Below are positions 1-7,450 of a stretch of DNA of 42,507 nucleotides, in pieces. Both the position numbers and the translations under genes were made by a program. The notes under the pieces are model-generated. The model was not told the DNA's origin. It did no database searches and was given only the letters and a program-made list of their open reading frames with translations. Source of the stretch: an uncultured Oscillospiraceae bacterium (lineage in GTDB: Bacteria; Bacillota; Clostridia; Oscillospirales; Oscillospiraceae); NCBI GenBank assembly GCA_905205085.1, contig CAJLCG010000004.1, positions 1 to 42,507 of the forward strand. The letters run 5' to 3'. Each line of letters opens with the position of its first letter. Within the stretch, counting starts at the first letter, position 1.

Positions 1-654
1 GACCGAGATCTCATCGCAGATCTCAAAGATCTCGTCCATCTTGTGGGAGATGTAGATCAGGGAGATACCCTGAGACTTCAGCATCCGCATCATTTCAAAC
101 AGCTTATCTACCTCCTGAACTGTCAGGGAGGAGGTGGGCTCGTCCAAAACGATGACCTGGGAGTTGTAGGAGATTGCCTTGGCAATCTCACACATCTGCC
201 GCTGAGAAACGGACATGTTCCGCATGGGCTGGGTGAGGTTCACCGTCATGCCAAGCTTACGGAACAGCTCGGAAGCTTTCTTCTTCATTCCGCCCTCGTC
301 CACTACGCCCACAGAATTGGTGGGGTAGCGGCCCAGAAACAGATTGTCGATGACATTCCGCTCCAGGCACTGGTTCAGCTCCTGGTGAACCATGGCGATT
401 CCATTTTCCAAGGCGTCCTTGGGGCCGGAAAAACTAATTTCCTTGCCGTTTAAGTAAATTTTTCCCTCGTCCTTCTGATAGGTGCCGAACAGGCATTTCA
501 TCATCGTCGACTTACCGGCGCCGTTCTCACCCATCAAACCCATCACGGTTCCCCGCTTGATGTCCAGGTTGATGTGGTCAAGCACTCGGTTTCGACCGAA
601 AGACTTGCTCATACCTCGTATTGACAGGACAATATCGTCTTTCGCATCTGCCAT
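1..654 (-). CDS. mglA: Galactose/methyl-galactoside ABC importer ATP-binding protein MglA (partial)
   Basis: This frame is open from an ATG at 652-654 to the left edge, giving the first 218 residues of what should be a roughly 500-residue duplicated ATPase. An AGGAG ribosome site lies 8 bases before the ATG. Visible motifs are Walker A (GENGAGKST, about residues 42-50), the Q-loop (MVHQELN), a signature-like VSQRQMCEIAKA, Walker B (VIVLDEPTSSL) and the switch histidine (ISHK). These match the first cassette of the MglA/RbsA/XylG sugar importer family, which powers uptake from the cytoplasmic face of the membrane. It follows the binding-protein gene mglB by about 200 bases on the same strand, so it should be its transport partner; the permease mglC is expected beyond the edge. 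The sugar is inferred from mglB, not from this protein. Confidence 0.9.
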   Translation of the reverse strand, partial: MADAKDDIVLSIRGMSKSFGRNRVLDHINLDIKRGTVMGLMGENGAGKSTMMKCLFGTYQKDEGKIYLNGKEISFSGPKDALENGIAMVHQELNQCLERNVIDNLFLGRYPTNSVGVVDEGGMKKKASELFRKLGMTVNLTQPMRNMSVSQRQMCEIAKAISYNSQVIVLDEPTSSLTVQEVDKLFEMMRMLKSQGISLIYISHKMDEIFEICDEISV

Positions 655-730
655 TCTCGTTACTCCTGTTTAAACATATTAGCAGTTTCAGCGAAAAATC
701 TGATTCTGCCGAATGGTTCGTTTCATAGCA

Positions 731-804
731 GCTATTAGGGAGAAGGGCTTCTGCCGTACGGAGAGTGACTTTTCCCGGACGGAGAATTCCTTCTCCCTAA
801 TAGC
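731..804 (-). repeat. Long hairpin between mglB and mglA
   Basis: Two perfect 16-base arms (GCTATTAGGGAGAAGG at 731-746 and its complement at 789-804) enclose 42 bases that can extend the stem through a TTCT-CCGT / ACGG-AGAA pairing. No T-run follows on either strand, so it is not a classic terminator. It lies in the roughly 200-base gap between the binding-protein gene and the ATPase gene. A hairpin here commonly stabilises the upstream binding-protein message and lowers expression of the ATPase; that role is inferred. Confidence 0.7.
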
Positions 805-855
805 AAATGGTTACATGTTCTTAATCATAGCGGACAAGCTGTCCACGCAGCTGAA

Positions 856-2148
856 TTACTGGTTCAGAATAGCGGTATAGGAAGCAGCGTTGTCGGTCTT
901 CACCATGTTGATGGCGAAAGCGTCATAAGCGCCGGGGTTGGTCAGACGGTTGGTGATGTTGGACTCGGTCTGGCCGTCGCCGTCCACGTACTCGACCTTC
1001 AGGTTCAGCAGGTCGTCATACTTCTGCAGCAGGGGCTTGTAGGTGGAGCCCAGGAAGTTATCGGCGGCGTTGTAGGTGTTCAGCCACACGGACTTCTCGG
1101 GGTGCTTGGTAGCATCCAGCTGGTTGGAAACGGGAGCGTAGGTCACGGTGGAATCCAGGAAGTCCTTGTAGTTCTCAGCGGTGACAGCCACGTTCAGAGC
1201 GTAGTAGGAGCGCTCCTCAGCCACGTACTTGTACACGTCGGAGCTGAGCACGTTGCCGGCGTCATCCTCGGTGCCGATACCGGTGTCGATGTCCACGCCG
1301 TCCAGAGCGTTGCGCAAAACGCGCAGGGTCAGGTAAGCCTGAACGTCAGCGTGCTGGCTGATGGTGCCGCCGTAACCTTCCGCGATAGCGGCAACGGCAT
1401 CGGAGTTAGCGTCATAACCGAAGGTGGGAACCTTGTTCTCCTTGGACCAGGCGTTGAACATGGACATGCCCATGCCGTCGTTGTTGGAGGCGATGATGTC
1501 GATCTGATCGCCGAAGGAGGCGGACCAGGTGCCGATGGCGTTACCGGCGGTGGCGGCGTCCCAAGTGGCGCCGGCGGAGTTCTTCATCTCCTGAGAGGCC
1601 AGCTCGCGAACCTTGTAGGTCTTGCCGTCTACCTCGATGGAGCCGTCCTTAACAGCAGTGGCGGTGCCGTCTACGTTGGTGCCCACGGGGGAGCTGTCAG
1701 TGGCGCCGTCCTTCTCCACAGCGGTGCCCAGAGCGTTACGCACGCCGCGGGTACGAGCGATGGAGTCGTTGTGGCCGATGTCGCCGATGGCCAGCACGTA
1801 GCCGATCACGCCGTCGCCGTTGCGGTCGATCTCAACGCCGTCCTTGATGGCCTTCTCGATGTACTCCTTGATCATCTGACCCTGGAGCTCAGCGCCCTGG
1901 TTGGCGTCGAAGCCCACGTAGTAGGTCTTGTCGTTGAACTGCAGAGCGTTCATGTCCAGCTCGCCGGTGGAGCTATTGGAGGGCTGGCGGTTGTACCAAA
2001 CAACGGGCTTGTCCTTGTTGGCGACGGTGGTGCTGTCGCCGCCGGAGCCGGAACCAGAACCGGAGCCGGAACCGTTACCGCTGCTGCCGCAGGCGGCCAG
2101 GCCCAGGACCATGGTAGCGGCCAGGGTCAGTGCAAGAGCTTTCTTCAT
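856..2148 (-). CDS. mglB: Galactose-binding lipoprotein MglB, apparently circularly permuted
   Basis: A 430-residue extracellular lipoprotein with signal peptide and lipobox (GLAAC, Cys20) and a Gly-Ser-rich linker (about 21-38). Compared with E. coli galactose/glucose-binding protein, the segment order is changed. Residues about 46-332 match the E. coli region from NVPVVFFNKEP to its C-terminus, and residues about 353-428 match the E. coli N-terminus. Sugar-contact positions are kept: Asn53, His126, Asp128, Arg132, Trp196, the NND at 222-224, Asp246, and Asp363 and Phe365 from the moved segment. A calcium-loop-like DxNxDG sits at 108-113, but the last ligand (Gln in E. coli) is Gly116. A linker (about 333-352) joins the old C-terminus to the old N-terminus. 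Family assignment is firm; permutation rests on a by-eye alignment to a remembered sequence. It has its own promoter and is followed by mglA. Confidence 0.9.
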   Translation of the reverse strand: MKKALALTLAATMVLGLAACGSSGNGSGSGSGSGSGGDSTTVANKDKPVVWYNRQPSNSSTGELDMNALQFNDKTYYVGFDANQGAELQGQMIKEYIEKAIKDGVEIDRNGDGVIGYVLAIGDIGHNDSIARTRGVRNALGTAVEKDGATDSSPVGTNVDGTATAVKDGSIEVDGKTYKVRELASQEMKNSAGATWDAATAGNAIGTWSASFGDQIDIIASNNDGMGMSMFNAWSKENKVPTFGYDANSDAVAAIAEGYGGTISQHADVQAYLTLRVLRNALDGVDIDTGIGTEDDAGNVLSSDVYKYVAEERSYYALNVAVTAENYKDFLDSTVTYAPVSNQLDATKHPEKSVWLNTYNAADNFLGSTYKPLLQKYDDLLNLKVEYVDGDGQTESNITNRLTNPGAYDAFAINMVKTDNAASYTAILNQ

Positions 2149-2213
2149 AATGATTCTCCTTTTCTGTGTAAATTGTACAGAGTCTTTCCTGTTGACTCCA
2201 TCTCACATGTCTA

Positions 2214-2242
2214 ATTTTATTAAAAGACAACTGGAAAAACAA
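2214..2242 (-). promoter_or_regulatory. Predicted promoter of mglB
   Basis: On the minus strand TTGTTT (2237-2242) and TAAAAT (2214-2219) are separated by 17 bases, about 65 bases before the mglB start. Farther upstream (2293-2323) three TGCA elements, two of them exactly 11 bases apart, could be contact sites for the AraC-type response regulator encoded in this block; that is speculative. Confidence 0.55.
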
Positions 2243-2324
2243 GTATAAATTTCACCGAAAGAAGGGTAAAAAATTATGCCACTACAACAATGTGCAAAAA
2301 CAATGCAAGAAAAAATTGTGCACT

Positions 2325-3305
2325 TTAATCAACAGCTCGCTGCTCAAAAGCGAACAATGCTTTTTGGCTATCCATGGTAAACAGGTTTCGACGATCTACG
2401 ATTTTGGTGGAAGTGTCCACCGTTCGCTCCAGAGAGGAACTCTGGCCAGACAGCAGTTTATAGGCACTTTCCACCCCTAAATAGCCCATGGCGTAAGGAT
2501 TCTGCACAATCAGAGCATCTACGCTGCCTTCCTGCAAGCCGTCCACGGTAGCCACGTTGGAGTCAAAGCCTACCAGGAACACATCTTCGGAGAGTCCCAG
2601 AGATTCTACCGCATTGGCTGCGCCTACACTGGTAGGCTCGTTGAAGGCCAGAAGGACATTGATCTGTGGATATTGCTTCAAAAGAGCGGCGGTGTCGGTC
2701 TGGGCGTGACCTGCCTCGGCCAGTGTATTGATAACGGATACGATTTCCGCCCGGCCGCTCTGGGTAAAGGTGTCTACCGCACCCTTTTCACGCTCCTGGC
2801 CGTTGGCGCTGCTGATGTCGTAGTTGATGATCCCCACCTTGAGAGGACCGCTGATCCGATCCAGAGCAGCCTGGGCGGCCATCTGCCCGGCGGCGTAGTT
2901 GTCCGTGCCGATGTAGGTGCTGACCGCATCGGAGGCTACGTTGCTGTCAATGGCCACGATTTGCAGCCCCGCCTGAGCGGCAGCGTCGATGGCAGCGGCG
3001 TTGTTCTCATAGTCGATGGCGGAGAAAACCAGGGCCTCTGCGCCGGACTCCACCGCATCGGCTACCATCTCATTTTGGGTCTCGTAGTCCTCCTCTGCCT
3101 GGGGACCGGTAATGGTGAGCTGGAGGTTATACTCAGTGGCGGCGGCCTCCGCTCCGGCAAAGACGGACAGCCAGAACTCGGTTTGCGTGGATTTGGCTAC
3201 AATGGCCACGGTGTGCTGGGTGGAGGGAGCAATGCTTGCCGTGCAGCCGCACAACACAGAGAGGGTCAGCGCCGCGCTCAGGGCAGCCCATTTATTTCGC
3301 TTCAT
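2325..3305 (-). CDS. Sugar-binding lipoprotein, probable sensor partner of the kinase
   Basis: A 326-residue periplasmic-binding-protein-type lipoprotein. The chosen ATG (3303-3305) has an AGGAGGG site and starts a typical signal peptide ending in the lipobox LCGC (Cys21); a longer upstream frame lacks a signal. The body has the normal, unpermuted order of the ribose/galactose-binding family: VAIVAKSTQTEFW at the start, then IDSNV, YIGTDN, INYD, FNEPTS and VGFDSN. It overlaps the kinase gene by 14 bases and follows regulator and kinase in one unit, with the transport binding protein after it. In Clostridium, a binding protein encoded beside a LytS/YesM-type kinase (XylFII-LytS) can deliver the sugar signal to the kinase. 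By analogy this is the likely job here; it could instead be a second uptake protein. The ligand is not determined. Confidence 0.88.
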   Translation of the reverse strand: MKRNKWAALSAALTLSVLCGCTASIAPSTQHTVAIVAKSTQTEFWLSVFAGAEAAATEYNLQLTITGPQAEEDYETQNEMVADAVESGAEALVFSAIDYENNAAAIDAAAQAGLQIVAIDSNVASDAVSTYIGTDNYAAGQMAAQAALDRISGPLKVGIINYDISSANGQEREKGAVDTFTQSGRAEIVSVINTLAEAGHAQTDTAALLKQYPQINVLLAFNEPTSVGAANAVESLGLSEDVFLVGFDSNVATVDGLQEGSVDALIVQNPYAMGYLGVESAYKLLSGQSSSLERTVDTSTKIVDRRNLFTMDSQKALFAFEQRAVD

Positions 3306-5010
3306 AGGTTCCCTCCTGTATCTTGGGCATGCGGATCTCCACACAGGTGCCCACGTCCAATTCGCTGGTGATATGCAGACCGTACTGCTTTCCAAAGTAG
3401 ATTTTCAGACGGTCATTCACGTTTTTTATGCCGATGCCGGTGCGGTCCTTGGGTCCGTGCTGAAGAATGGAGTCGATCTGCTCGGGGCTCATGCCCACTC
3501 CATTATCCTGAACGGAGAACACGATATCCTCCCCATCCTGACGTACCTGTACAAGGATGGAGCCCTCGTCCACCAGCAGATCCAGACCGTGGTTGATGGC
3601 GTTTTCAATGATGGGCTGAAGGGTGATCTTATTGCAGTAGTAATCCAGACAGGCCGGGTCCACATCAAACTGATAGGTAAACTGATTTTTGTAGCGGTAT
3701 TTCTGGATTTGCAGGTAGCTCTCCGCATGCTCAATCTCTTTGGAAATGGGGATCAGCTCGTGGCCCTTGCTGATGCTGATGCGGAACAGCCGGGCCAGAG
3801 CATGGACCATTTTCACCGCGTCGGCATTGCGCCCCTGCTCGCACATCCAGGCGATGGAGTCCAGAGTATTGTAAAGGAAGTGGGGGTTGATCTGCGCCTG
3901 GAGAGCTTTGAGTTCCGTTTTGCGCAGGTTGACCTCCTCCTCACGTACCGTGGTCATAAGCTGTTGGATGCGCAGCACCATGTGGCCGAAGGAGTCGGAC
4001 AGCTCCCGTACCTCCCGGGTTCCGCCCACAGGGCGGTAGGTAAAGTGGTCGGCGTCGGCCTCAAAGCTCTCCATGGCGGAGGCCAGTCCCCGCAGGGGGC
4101 GGTCCAGCAGGCGGGAGAGCAGCCAGCTGGTGAGCAGGGCGGCCGCCAGGACCACCACGGCCAGCATACCGGACAGGCGGATCATATCCCGCACGTTTCG
4201 GTTGACCAGCTCATCGACATAGCTCACACCCACGATCCGCCAGTCGCTGCCCGCCACGCTGGTCAGGCAGTAGATCACGGTGTCATCCACATAGGTGCCG
4301 TCTTTGAGGGCAGAGAGAGCCTCCATATTTTCCGATTTCAGCCCGGCATACAGCAGCTGCTGCTGGGGGTGATAGATGATGTTGCCGTCCCGGTCGATGA
4401 GAAAGCAGTAGCCCCGCTGGCCGATGCTTACATTATTGATGTAGCTGGAGATGCTGGAAAAACTCAGGTCCAGGGAGACCCAGGCCGCCTCGCCGCCCTG
4501 GGCCAGAGGGGCGGTCATGGTGACCACCCAGGGGTAGTAGCTCTCGAAGATAGTCTCTACGTGGGGAGCTGTCATGTAAGCGGTCTGGGAATTAAGGGCT
4601 TTTCCCAGATCAAAGGAGAGATTTTGATAGATCTCCTCCTTGGGCTGACGTCCGGGAGACCAGCAGTCCAGCAGCTCTCCCCCGGCGGAGTAGCTGGTAA
4701 CGGCCACCACGTCGGGCCGGAATTCCAAAAACGCTGCCAGAAGTTCATCCCGGTCGGCCTCTTGCTCCAGCATAGATTGCTCCACAAGGGTCATGGCCTG
4801 GTCCATATCCCGCAGATAATTGCCCACCGTGTTGGATACCTGGGAGACAGCCTGAGCGCTGCTGGTACGGGCGCTTTGCACCATAGCGCTGCGGTAGCGG
4901 TCCAAGAACAGAAAGATGCAGCAGCACAGGATGATGGCCACCACACCCACTACCATGGAGACCAGGATGGTGGTGATCCGCACCCCGGTGCGGGGGGAGT
5001 TCTGCTTCAA
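3292..5010 (-). CDS. Sensor histidine kinase, YesM/LytS type
   Basis: A 572-residue membrane kinase starting at a TTG that overlaps the stop of the regulator gene (TTGA, 5007-5010), with a GGTGAG site before it. Membrane segments at about 12-36 and 276-298 enclose a roughly 240-residue extracellular region of double-Cache appearance (FLIDRDGNIIYHP, about 207-219). A HAMP-like linker follows, then the His_kinase-family H-box (QINPHFLYNTLDSI), N-box (QPIIENAINHG) and G-boxes (DNGVGMS, TGIGIKNVNDRL). Kinases of this family pair with YesN-type regulators and control carbohydrate genes. The neighbouring binding lipoprotein may be part of the sensor. No key residue is missing. Translational coupling on both sides indicates one transcription unit. 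Confidence 0.93.
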   Translation of the reverse strand: MKQNSPRTGVRITTILVSMVVGVVAIILCCCIFLFLDRYRSAMVQSARTSSAQAVSQVSNTVGNYLRDMDQAMTLVEQSMLEQEADRDELLAAFLEFRPDVVAVTSYSAGGELLDCWSPGRQPKEEIYQNLSFDLGKALNSQTAYMTAPHVETIFESYYPWVVTMTAPLAQGGEAAWVSLDLSFSSISSYINNVSIGQRGYCFLIDRDGNIIYHPQQQLLYAGLKSENMEALSALKDGTYVDDTVIYCLTSVAGSDWRIVGVSYVDELVNRNVRDMIRLSGMLAVVVLAAALLTSWLLSRLLDRPLRGLASAMESFEADADHFTYRPVGGTREVRELSDSFGHMVLRIQQLMTTVREEEVNLRKTELKALQAQINPHFLYNTLDSIAWMCEQGRNADAVKMVHALARLFRISISKGHELIPISKEIEHAESYLQIQKYRYKNQFTYQFDVDPACLDYYCNKITLQPIIENAINHGLDLLVDEGSILVQVRQDGEDIVFSVQDNGVGMSPEQIDSILQHGPKDRTGIGIKNVNDRLKIYFGKQYGLHITSELDVGTCVEIRMPKIQEGTYEAK

Positions 5011-6284
5011 GAGGGCTCACCCGCCTTTGCCAGATCCAGACGGCGGCGCATGGCGTTGGGGGATTCGCCGCAGTACTTTTTAAAACAGTAGCTGAAGTAG
5101 TGCTGATCGGTGTAGCCGCACCGCTGGGCGATCTCCTGGATTTTCAGGGAAGAGGTGCTCAGAAGATCCTGAGCCGCCTCCATGCGTTTGCGGATCAGAA
5201 TGTTGATGAAGGTCTCACCGGCGTACTTTTTAATACAGGCGCTGAGATGGTTGGGGCTGACGTCCAGCATTCCGCTCAGAGAGACCAGGGAGAGGTCCGG
5301 GTCCATATAGTTTTGATCCAAGGTGTCCAGCGCCCGCTTACAAAGAAGGTTTCCACCCTTTACCGCGGGGGCCAGGTCGCTGATAAATTGGGCACCGGCC
5401 TCCGTTTTGTCCCCCTGGCGCAGGGCCTCCATGGCTTCCCGGTAGGCGTCGTGCAGTGCCGTGAGGGAGTGGGCGGTGCGGCTGACGCCGATGCGGCAGC
5501 GCTTACCCAGAACACGGGAGGCCATCTGGGGGATCTCATCGGCCAGAATGTGCAGATACTCCTCAAAATCAGAGGGGTTGCCCAGCAGCACCGAGATGAC
5601 TTTGCCGGAGGCAAAGAAGCTGGAGCCCCGCAGATACTTTTCCGAGAGGGTGTGCACGGAAGATACGAAGGATGGGTCGGTGCAGTTGGAGCCGTCCTCA
5701 TTGAGAAGGATAGATACCATGACGGTATAGTAGGGGTGGTCGTCCGCATCCCGCAGAAGGCCGCACTGCCGAGCCAGAGTCTCGGCCTGGGCCGCACCAT
5801 CCGGGTCGGGATAGTCGTCCAGAACCAGAGGCATCAGAAAGGCAGCGCGCAGGTCCTGTTCGTCCGCCCGGGGAACGGCCTGCCGGAAGAGGGCAAACTG
5901 GGCGTCGATCTTCTGGCGGATATTGCGCAGCTCGGCGGCCAGGCCCTCCAGTGTCAGCGGTTTGAGCATATAGCTGATGATGTTGTACTGAATGGCCTGT
6001 TTGGCGTATTCAAAATCGTCGTAGCCGCTGAGAAAGGCGATATTGGTGGCAGGACGAATTTCCCGCACCTGCCGTGCCAGCTCGATGCCGGAGATAAAGG
6101 GCATGCGGATATCCGTAAGCAAGAGATCGGGCTCGTGTTTTTCCACCAGCTGGAGGGCGTCCAGACCGTTGCTGGCGTTTCCTACCAGGCAAAACCCGTA
6201 GTCCTCCCAGGGAATCATGGTGCATACGGCTTCCCGAAGTTCATCCTCGTCGTCGGCGACGATCACAGTGTAGAGTGCGGCCAT
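5007..6284 (-). CDS. Response regulator, YesN type with AraC DNA-binding domain
   Basis: A 425-residue cytoplasmic regulator. The receiver domain (about 1-120) has the acidic pocket (ADDED), the phospho-acceptor Asp in LLLTDIRMP and the conserved Lys in MLKPL. A middle region of unclear fold follows, then a C-terminal AraC helix-turn-helix pair (IRKRMEAAQDLL, IQEIAQRCGY, HYFSYCFKKY). Two in-frame ATGs lie six bases apart; the second (6284) has the better spacing from AAAGGA, so I use it, though 6290 is possible. It is first in the regulator-kinase-binding-protein unit and most likely activates the mgl genes downstream. Its own leader contains a terminator-like hairpin. Confidence 0.93.
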   Translation of the reverse strand: MAALYTVIVADDEDELREAVCTMIPWEDYGFCLVGNASNGLDALQLVEKHEPDLLLTDIRMPFISGIELARQVREIRPATNIAFLSGYDDFEYAKQAIQYNIISYMLKPLTLEGLAAELRNIRQKIDAQFALFRQAVPRADEQDLRAAFLMPLVLDDYPDPDGAAQAETLARQCGLLRDADDHPYYTVMVSILLNEDGSNCTDPSFVSSVHTLSEKYLRGSSFFASGKVISVLLGNPSDFEEYLHILADEIPQMASRVLGKRCRIGVSRTAHSLTALHDAYREAMEALRQGDKTEAGAQFISDLAPAVKGGNLLCKRALDTLDQNYMDPDLSLVSLSGMLDVSPNHLSACIKKYAGETFINILIRKRMEAAQDLLSTSSLKIQEIAQRCGYTDQHYFSYCFKKYCGESPNAMRRRLDLAKAGEPS

Positions 6285-6445
6285 TTTCATCGATCCTTTC
6301 TGTTGTGGGAGATGGAAAAGTCAGCGGCCCCGCTGCTGCGTCATTCACAGGGGAATCTTCCTGCCGGAATATTCAGCCTTTTTGGCTGCCGGAGCAGGCT
6401 AGGGGCATGTTCAACGTACCTATTTTGTTAAAGGTCCGGCGAAAA

Positions 6446-6469
6446 AGCCGTGCAGGGCTCTGCACGGCT
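6446..6469 (-). terminator. Terminator-like hairpin in the leader of the sugar response-regulator gene
   Basis: Read on the minus strand, perfect 10-base arms AGCCGTGCAG / CTGCACGGCT with a 4-base loop are followed directly by TTTTT. The element lies about 160 bases before the regulator start and about 30 bases after the predicted start of transcription, so it would act as an attenuator rather than end a gene; no minus-strand gene precedes it. A smaller hairpin (CAGGC/GCCTG, about 6477-6493) lies just before it and could be part of a switch. On the plus strand no T-run follows. Confidence 0.6.
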
Positions 6470-6505
6470 GGCTGAGGTCAGGCAAAAGGCCTGCCGATTT
6501 CCTCT

Positions 6506-6534
6506 ATCATAACAAGAAATTTCAAACAATACAA
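6506..6534 (-). promoter_or_regulatory. Predicted promoter of the sugar regulator-kinase-sensor unit
   Basis: TTGTAT (6529-6534) and TATGAT (6506-6511) are separated by 17 bases on the minus strand. This would start a leader of about 210 bases containing the hairpin at 6446-6469. Confidence 0.6.
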
Positions 6535-6594
6535 CCGCATCTTCCATTTTAAATAACCTTTATAGAACTTAAGATGAAATTAAGAAGGACTTCC

Positions 6595-6623
6595 TTGGCG
6601 TATAAGTGGCGGACTGTTATACT
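6595..6623 (+). promoter_or_regulatory. Predicted promoter of the YcxB-like gene
   Basis: TTGGCG (6595-6600), 17 bases, TATACT (6618-6623); the gene starts 37 bases later behind an AGAAGGGGG ribosome site. It is divergent from the sugar regulator promoter about 60 bases away. Confidence 0.6.
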
Positions 6624-6659
6624 GTCGCCATATAGTAAAGTAAGCAGAAGGGGGCCTAT

Positions 6660-7175
6660 ATGGAGTTTACCTGTAAAACGGTGTATGACCACAAGACGCT
6701 GGCCGCTATGTCCAAGGCGCTACGTAAGACCATGCGGAAAAAAACCACTTGGTGTGAGTGGCTGCTTTTGCTGGGACTGGTTGTCCTGGCTCTGGGCACG
6801 GTTATGGACACATCCCAGAATATATGGCGTCGAGGAATCTATTTGACGGTAATCCTGCTGGTCCTGTTTCTGCAATGGAAAGGGGACTACCTGGATGCGC
6901 TGTTCGCCATGCGAAAGACGCCGCCTGGGGCAGAGGTCCACCGGGCCCGGTTCTATCCCGATTACTTTGAAACAGAGGTCGCCGGCGTTCAGACCCAGTG
7001 GCAGTATACCAAGGTCCAGGCGCTGGTGGAGACCAAGGATTATATCATCCTGATCCTTGGCAAAAACCATGCTCAGGCCTATGATAAGAGCGGCCTGGAG
7101 GGCAGAAGCGTCCGTGAGTTCTGCGGCTTTCTCAGCCGGAAAACCGGTCTGCATGTGCAGACCTTCCTGCGCTGA
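6660..7175 (+). CDS. YcxB-like membrane protein
   Basis: A 171-residue protein with a basic N-terminus, two adjacent membrane segments (about 34-52 and 58-76) and a C-terminal soluble domain (about 90-171) rich in beta-strand patterns (VHRARFYPDYFETEV, TQWQYTKVQALVET, YIILIL, CGFLSRKTG). This is the layout of the YcxB family, whose function is unknown; the C-terminal part resembles a PH-like fold. It has its own promoter and terminator, so it is probably a single-gene unit. Family membership is judged by sequence pattern, not by search. Confidence 0.75.
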   Translation: MEFTCKTVYDHKTLAAMSKALRKTMRKKTTWCEWLLLLGLVVLALGTVMDTSQNIWRRGIYLTVILLVLFLQWKGDYLDALFAMRKTPPGAEVHRARFYPDYFETEVAGVQTQWQYTKVQALVETKDYIILILGKNHAQAYDKSGLEGRSVREFCGFLSRKTGLHVQTFLR

Positions 7176-7212
7176 GTCCCGCCTGAAAATGTCATATCCA
7201 TAAATCCACAAT

Positions 7213-7250
7213 TCCCCGGTCCGGCCTGAAGGTCGGAGCCGGGGCTTTTT
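7213..7250 (+). terminator. Terminator after the YcxB-like gene
   Basis: CCCCGG-TCCG pairs with CGGA-CCGGGG (one bulged G) and is followed by CTTTTT. Apart from this and the codB promoter, I see nothing in the gap up to 7450. Confidence 0.8.
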
Positions 7251-7373
7251 ATGGGCTGAGGACAGGAGAAGAGATATTGCCTGGAAGAATGTAAACGGAT
7301 ATCTTGGTGCAAGATACCTCACAGAACGGGATATTTTTCGGCATTTTCCTGAGAAAGGAAGAGAGTGAAAATG

Positions 7374-7403
7374 TGGACAGCAATTCCAGTCTTATGATAT
7401 AGT
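7374..7403 (+). promoter_or_regulatory. Possible promoter of codBA
   Basis: TGGACA (7374-7379) and TATAGT (7398-7403) with 18-base spacing, about 50 bases before codB. No purine- or pyrimidine-type riboswitch was recognised in the leader. Confidence 0.4.
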
Positions 7404-7450
7404 AAATAGCTGTTGTAAGGTTTTAAATTGAAAACAGAGGGTGATTGTAA

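Noticed and set aside
1102..2214. Long open frame on the plus strand opposite mglB
   Set aside because: Composition is low-complexity Gly/Val/His/Leu typical of the reverse of a GC-rich gene; no ribosome site, and mglB on the other strand has clear motifs.
2292..2480. Short plus-strand frame near the mglB upstream region
   Set aside because: It runs through the 3' end of the sensor lipoprotein gene on the other strand, with no ribosome site.
3112..5091. 659-codon plus-strand open frame opposite the sugar kinase
   Set aside because: It is the antisense of a well-defined kinase, with His/Gly/Val-rich nonsense composition.
7176..7450. Possible riboswitch before codB
   Set aside because: Searched by eye for purine, preQ1 and related conserved blocks; only a terminator and a moderate promoter are seen.
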